This document shows, one piece after another, positions 14,467 through 17,631 of a DNA stretch of 17,631 nucleotides; the first letter of the stretch is position 1, and each line of letters starts with the position of its first letter. The notes under the pieces are model-generated. The model searched no databases. It was not told the DNA's origin and saw only the letters and a program-made list of their open reading frames with translations. The DNA is from Chromatiales bacterium (GTDB lineage Bacteria; Pseudomonadota; Gammaproteobacteria; SZUA-152), in contig JALTPW010000890.1 of assembly GCA_026999335.1 (NCBI GenBank), positions 1-17,631 of the forward strand. Direction: 5' to 3'. The translations under genes and the position numbers were made by a program.

Positions 14467-15060
14467 ATGGCGAAAAAAACCAATCTGAGCGACGCAGAAG
14501 TGGCTACCCTGCTGATGGCGTCACCGGTCACGGTGTGCGAGTGGCTGCAACAGGGCATGTTGCATGCTCGCATTGACGTGGGCGGCAGTCGTCAATTCAG
14601 TCTGCAGGACATGCATCATTTTGCTCGTGAACAGAGTCTCAGTCTGGGGCGTCCTGACCGGGGAAAGCTGCGCATTCTGATCGTGGAGAGTGATCGCCGG
14701 CTATCTCATCTGCTGATGAATCTTTTCGATACCTCCTCGGGGACGCTGGAGACCTGTGCAGTACACGATGCCTTCGATGCTGGGCGCAAAATGCTGACGT
14801 TTCGCCCGGATGTGGTCTTGCTGGACTTCAATATGCCACGCCACGACGGCTTTGAGGTCTGCCGTCATATCAAGGCCGACCCGGCCTCGCACGGCGTGCG
14901 TATCATTGCTCTGGCCCGCTGCGCTGATGTGGCGTTGAAACAGCGGATCATGATGGCCGGTGCCGAGGCCTGTGTCGCAAAGCCGCTCAGCAGCCGGGCG
15001 CTTTTCGAGACCATTGGCCTGAGTTTCGAACCTCGGGTGCAGGTTGACTGCCTGCAATAA
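14467..15060 (+). CDS. Helix-turn-helix plus receiver-domain regulator with altered switch residue
   Basis: A 197-residue cytoplasmic protein. Residues about 5-55 resemble the excisionase/MerR-like DNA-binding helix-turn-helix (LSDAEVATLLMASPVTVCEW, then VGGSRQFSLQDMHHF). Residues about 68-190 are a response-regulator receiver domain. It has the acidic pair E74/D76, phospho-acceptor D120 in VVLLDFNMPRHDG and K172 in CVAKP. The CheY spacing is kept exactly (Asp +30 to the switch Thr, +22 to Lys). At that Thr position is A150, and the position three before Lys is Cys rather than Tyr/Phe. Phosphorylation may be possible, but the usual Thr-Tyr switch cannot work. DNA-binding domain first and receiver second is the reverse of OmpR/NarL types. 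No histidine kinase is adjacent. The start could be 14443. It is separated from the peroxidase gene by REP DNA. Confidence 0.85.
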   Translation: MAKKTNLSDAEVATLLMASPVTVCEWLQQGMLHARIDVGGSRQFSLQDMHHFAREQSLSLGRPDRGKLRILIVESDRRLSHLLMNLFDTSSGTLETCAVHDAFDAGRKMLTFRPDVVLLDFNMPRHDGFEVCRHIKADPASHGVRIIALARCADVALKQRIMMAGAEACVAKPLSSRALFETIGLSFEPRVQVDCLQ

Positions 15061-15143
15061 AACAGACGGCACAGACTGGGTGTAACCCGGATATTGATGA
15101 GTACGGTGTATTTTTTGCCGCAGGGCCGTCGAGCGGCTGTCAA

Positions 15144-15962
15144 TCAGCAGGGATAGAGGTCATAACGGGTATTTTTCGACGCGATATCACCCGAAGGTTT
15201 CGGCCCCGCCAGCAGTGGTGCCCCTCTGGGGCGCTTGACCACTACACGTTTTTTTGCACAATCCAGTGCTGCGGCCAGCAGGGCCGGGGCATCCCCATCA
15301 TCGCCCACCATGGCGCGCAGGGCGCGCATCTCCTTTTTCACCAGTGCACTCTTGCTGCGATGCGGATACATGGGATCGAGATAGACCACGTCCGGGCGTT
15401 CCTGTGCCGGGCATTGTTGTAGCCATTGCCTGGCATCGATATTCACTAACTGCAAGTGCTTGTCGACAATGAGGCGGATTTCATCGTGCTGCCGGGCGCG
15501 ATCCAGCCCGTCGGCCAGCAGGGCGGCCATCACTGGCGAACGCTCCAGTAGTGTGACTCGTGCACCGAGGCTGGCGAGCACAAAACCATCACGGCCCAGT
15601 CCTGCGGTAGCATCCACGATGAACGGATTGGCGCTGCCCTTCAATCCCATCGCCCGTGTCAATGGTTGGTTGCGGCCACCGCCGAAGCGCCGCCGGTGGC
15701 CCATCTTTCCGCCAATGAAATCCACCCACAGTGGGTTGCCGCTGTCACCGCTGGTGTCTCGCAGGGCCAGTGGTGCACAGGCATCGTCGCTGTCGGCCAG
15801 CCAGGTCAGCAGATAGGTGAATGCATCACAGTCCTGATCTGACTGGCAGAGGGGCAAACCGAGCCGCAGTGCCAGTTTACGACTACATTTGCTACCGTTG
15901 CGGGCGTCGATGGCGAGCTGGCTGACGGCACGGGTGGTGACATTTTCGAATACGGGGTTCAA
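15144..15962 (-). CDS. rsmJ: 16S rRNA (guanine(1516)-N(2))-methyltransferase
   Basis: A 272-residue SAM-dependent methyltransferase that modifies G1516 of 16S rRNA in the small subunit. Motifs match E. coli RsmJ: WVDFIGGKMGHRRRFGGGR, the SAM-binding VDATAGLGRDGFVLASLGA, LLERSPVMAALLADGL, the catalytic-loop DPMYPHRSKSALVKKEMRAL, and KKRVVVKRPRGAPLL near the C-terminus. The N-terminal portion before the first motif is about 30 residues longer than in E. coli. The only usual start codon before this core is TTG at 15962, supported by AGGA 7 nt upstream; no ATG or GTG in frame serves. It converges with the receiver-protein gene (83 bp between stops) and is divergent from the dehydrogenase gene (119 bp). 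Confidence 0.93.
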   Translation of the reverse strand: MNPVFENVTTRAVSQLAIDARNGSKCSRKLALRLGLPLCQSDQDCDAFTYLLTWLADSDDACAPLALRDTSGDSGNPLWVDFIGGKMGHRRRFGGGRNQPLTRAMGLKGSANPFIVDATAGLGRDGFVLASLGARVTLLERSPVMAALLADGLDRARQHDEIRLIVDKHLQLVNIDARQWLQQCPAQERPDVVYLDPMYPHRSKSALVKKEMRALRAMVGDDGDAPALLAAALDCAKKRVVVKRPRGAPLLAGPKPSGDIASKNTRYDLYPC

Positions 15963-15969
15963 ACTGGGT

Positions 15970-15973
15970 TCCT
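15970..15973 (-). promoter_or_regulatory. Shine-Dalgarno supporting the TTG start of rsmJ
   Basis: On the minus strand AGGA is followed by 7 nt and the TTG at 15962-15960. This spacing supports the rare start codon. Confidence 0.6.
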
Positions 15974-16001
15974 GGCTGAGGACATGGCAAATACGTGCTA
16001 T

Positions 16002-16031
16002 TTGTTATGGTGGCTATCGCCATTCTATTCT
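16002..16031 (+). promoter_or_regulatory. Weak candidate promoter of the dehydrogenase gene
   Basis: TTGTTA (16002-16007) and TATTCT (16026-16031) are 18 bp apart, each matching 4 of 6 consensus positions, about 50 bp before the start codon in the divergent gap with rsmJ. Confidence 0.3.
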
Positions 16032-16081
16032 ACACAGCCTGCCAACGCCCCGAGAAAGGAATAAAATTAAGGAGGTGAAGC

Positions 16082-17245
16082 ATGCCCGGAAAATTATGGA
16101 TGGCTCTGCCAATGTTACTGATCGGCACGCAGGTGGGTTGCGCAGGAGACAATGTTAATGCCCCTCCATCACGTGTCGATGACAGCTTTGCAGATATTGC
16201 TCTTATTGCTCTGACGCCACTGTTCGAGGCGGAACAGTTCAGTCGTCCGCTGGCCTTCATTGCCGGCCCCGACAATGCTTTCTATGTGGTGGAACAGCCG
16301 GGGCGCATCCAGCGTTTGCTCGATAGTCAGCCGGCGACGCTGTTTGCCGACATCAGAACCCGTGTTAACAGCGGCCCCAACGAGGCTGGGTTGCTGAGTA
16401 TGGCCTTCGACCCTGATTTTACGACAAATAGCCGGGTTTATCTGTCTTACACGCGTGATAATTTGCAATCCGTGATTTCCCGTTTCGTGAGCCGCGACGG
16501 CGGCCTGACCCTGGATACAGATTCTGAACAGGTGCTGTTCACCCTGGATCAGCCCAAAAGTAATCACAACGGTGGGCAGATCGCCTTCGGCCCGGATGGC
16601 TATCTCTATATTGGCTTCGGTGACGGAGGTGGCTCTGGTGATCTTGATGGCAATAGCCAGAATAAAAATAACCTGCTCGGCGCCATGTTGCGCATCGATG
16701 TCAGCGGCGACAGTGGTTACACCATCCCCACCGACAACCCCTTTGCCCAGGGCAATGGCCGCGCCGAAGTCTATGCCTGGGGTTTGCGCAATCCCTGGCG
16801 CTGGAGCTTTGATCGTCAGACCGGTGACCTATGGTTGGCCGACGTGGGACAGAATAAGTGGGAGGAGATCAATCGCATCCAGCCCGGTGGTAACTACGGT
16901 TGGAATATTCGTGAAGGTGCGCACTGTTACAACACATCCTCGTGCGACAGCAGTGGTTTCATCGATCCGGTGGCCGAATACGCTAACGGTTCGAATTGCT
17001 CGGTGACCGGGGGTTATGTCTATCGCGGCAAGGCCATAGAAGGTTTAGAGGGTGTGTATCTGTACGGCGATTACTGCAGTGGGAAGATCTGGGGCCTGTT
17101 TCCGGATGACAGTGGCGGCTTCGACAGCCACCTGTTGCTGGATACCTCGTTGAGGATCTCGTCCTTTGGGGAGGGGAAGGATGGCGAACTCTACGTTGTT
17201 CATCATTGGGGAGGTATTTACCGTATCGTGGCGGCAGAGGGTTGA
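16082..17245 (+). CDS. PQQ-dependent glucose/sorbosone dehydrogenase-like periplasmic protein
   Basis: A 387-residue exported six-bladed beta-propeller protein of the glucose/sorbosone dehydrogenase family, related to YliI aldose dehydrogenase. It would oxidise sugars or other alcohols/aldehydes in the periplasm with PQQ and calcium. Motifs are FIAGPDNAFYVVEQPGRIQR, GLLSMAFDPDFTTNSRVYLSY, NHNGGQIAFGPDGYLYIGFGDGG with the likely catalytic H162, YAWGLRNPWRWSFD, LWLADVGQNKWEEIN and GGNYGWN, and it closes with VVHHWGGIYRI. The signal sequence ends QVGC (C20); Q at -3 is unusual for a lipobox, so lipoprotein status is uncertain. A near-perfect Shine-Dalgarno, AAGGAGGTGA, sits 6 nt before the ATG, implying efficient translation. 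No PQQ synthesis genes are present in the window, and many family members have uncharacterised substrates. Confidence 0.9.
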   Translation: MPGKLWMALPMLLIGTQVGCAGDNVNAPPSRVDDSFADIALIALTPLFEAEQFSRPLAFIAGPDNAFYVVEQPGRIQRLLDSQPATLFADIRTRVNSGPNEAGLLSMAFDPDFTTNSRVYLSYTRDNLQSVISRFVSRDGGLTLDTDSEQVLFTLDQPKSNHNGGQIAFGPDGYLYIGFGDGGGSGDLDGNSQNKNNLLGAMLRIDVSGDSGYTIPTDNPFAQGNGRAEVYAWGLRNPWRWSFDRQTGDLWLADVGQNKWEEINRIQPGGNYGWNIREGAHCYNTSSCDSSGFIDPVAEYANGSNCSVTGGYVYRGKAIEGLEGVYLYGDYCSGKIWGLFPDDSGGFDSHLLLDTSLRISSFGEGKDGELYVVHHWGGIYRIVAAEG

Positions 17246-17246
17246 T

Positions 17247-17265
17247 TCCGCCGACGGATTTTTTT
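17247..17265 (+). terminator. Candidate intrinsic terminator after the dehydrogenase gene
   Basis: TCCG-CCGA-CGGA is followed at once by seven T (17259-17265), two bases after the stop codon. The T tract is good, but the 4-bp stem is short, so efficiency is doubtful. Confidence 0.45.
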
Positions 17266-17381
17266 GAATGTCTTTCAATGGGCTGCTATGAAATAGTCTT
17301 GCGTGCCTTGCGGCGGTTCCTGGTGCCACGGTTCAGGGAGACTGCGTTTCTGGAGCAGCAACCCTTTGCGGAGGGGGTGCC

Positions 17382-17429
17382 GTGCGCACAAAAGGTGCGG
17401 GTATTGAACGTGCGCACGGCGCACACTAC
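17382..17429 (+). repeat. GTGCGCAC family repeats near the right end
   Basis: GTGCGCAC at 17382-17389 and GTGCGCACGGCGCACACTAC at 17410-17429 belong to the family found at 734-1124. The second is a left-type arm, differing from 734-753 at one base. Its last bases contain, on the minus strand, the stop codon of the gene entering from the right edge. The rest of 17266-17409 shows no gene. Confidence 0.8.
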
Positions 17430-17631
17430 GATGCGCCGTCGGATGAGTTCAGGCCTTTCAACCAGAACTTGATGGGGGACAGGTCTACGCTGTCTGTCGT
17501 ATCTATGATGAAAGCCTCATTCAGTTCGTTTTTGTCCAGGGGCTCTTGATTTTCCAGTTGCAGTTCCAGCACGCTAAGTCCTGCCTCAGAGGCGTCCCGG
17601 CCTTCGCTCTGCCGTGTCCCGATGCGCTGGT
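17426..17631 (-). CDS. 3' end of a minus-strand gene, possibly an AAA/P-loop ATP-binding protein
   Basis: An open minus-strand frame enters from the right edge and ends with TAG at 17428-17426, giving 67 residues. It starts QRIGTRQSEGRDASEAG, continues through LSVLELQLENQEPLDKNE and ends WLKGLNSSDGAS. A 'DASxAx-xVLxxQL' pattern followed by 'EPL' is what I recall from the C-terminal tails of P-loop proteins such as the AAA-type ATP-binding domain fused to aminoglycoside phosphotransferase-like domains (COG0645/COG2187 group). The catalytic parts would lie outside the window. The coding assignment rests on the uninterrupted frame and protein-like composition; the family assignment is tentative. 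The final residues and the stop run into the GTGCGCAC repeat. Confidence 0.55.
   Translation of the reverse strand, partial: QRIGTRQSEGRDASEAGLSVLELQLENQEPLDKNELNEAFIIDTTDSVDLSPIKFWLKGLNSSDGAS

Overview
The window looks like chromosomal DNA of a gammaproteobacterium. The evidence is the gene order riboflavin synthase - ribB-type gene - ribH - nusB - thiL - pgpA, an RsmJ methyltransferase, an LpxR-type outer-membrane protein, moderately high GC (about 55-60 % in the core genes where I counted) and Pseudomonas-like REP palindromes (GGAGCGGGCCATGCCCGCGA and relatives). I cannot name the genus. No rRNA, tRNA, CRISPR array, integrase or transposase is visible.

Left part (1-6500), a stress-flavoured accessory block. 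It holds a small heat shock protein (Hsp20) behind a possible sigma-32 promoter, then 500 bp of duplicated, hairpin-rich repeat DNA. An APC-family permease follows, overlapping by ATGA with a P3A proton-pumping P-type ATPase. Next come a glycine-rich membrane-inserting protein with a YflT-like stress-protein look and a lower-GC TIR-domain protein with an unrecognised N-terminal domain. The last two are 33 bp apart and may be one unit. The block lies directly upstream of the riboflavin operon, where many gammaproteobacteria have nrdR-ribD.

Centre (6750-11692), a housekeeping operon. It encodes riboflavin synthase, a RibBX-type protein (DHBP synthase with a degenerate GTP cyclohydrolase II domain), lumazine synthase, NusB, ThiL and PgpA. 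REP inverted pairs sit in the two gaps around the ribB gene. From ribH onward the genes are tightly packed (ribH/nusB TGATG, thiL/pgpA ATGA). NusB carries a Lys/Ala-rich histone-H1-like C-terminal tail of about 148 residues, the most unusual coding feature in the window.

Right part (11700-17631), mostly single envelope and regulatory genes. An LpxR/DUF2219 outer-membrane protein (minus) is divergent from a di-haem cytochrome c peroxidase-like lipoprotein (plus). Then come a 160-bp nested REP palindrome, a small protein fusing an excisionase-type helix-turn-helix to a receiver domain whose switch Thr is Ala, rsmJ (minus, TTG start), a periplasmic glucose/sorbosone dehydrogenase-like protein, and the 3' end of a minus-strand gene, probably an AAA-type ATP-binding protein, cut by the window edge. 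Its stop codon lies inside another copy of the GTGCGCAC repeat found after hsp20.
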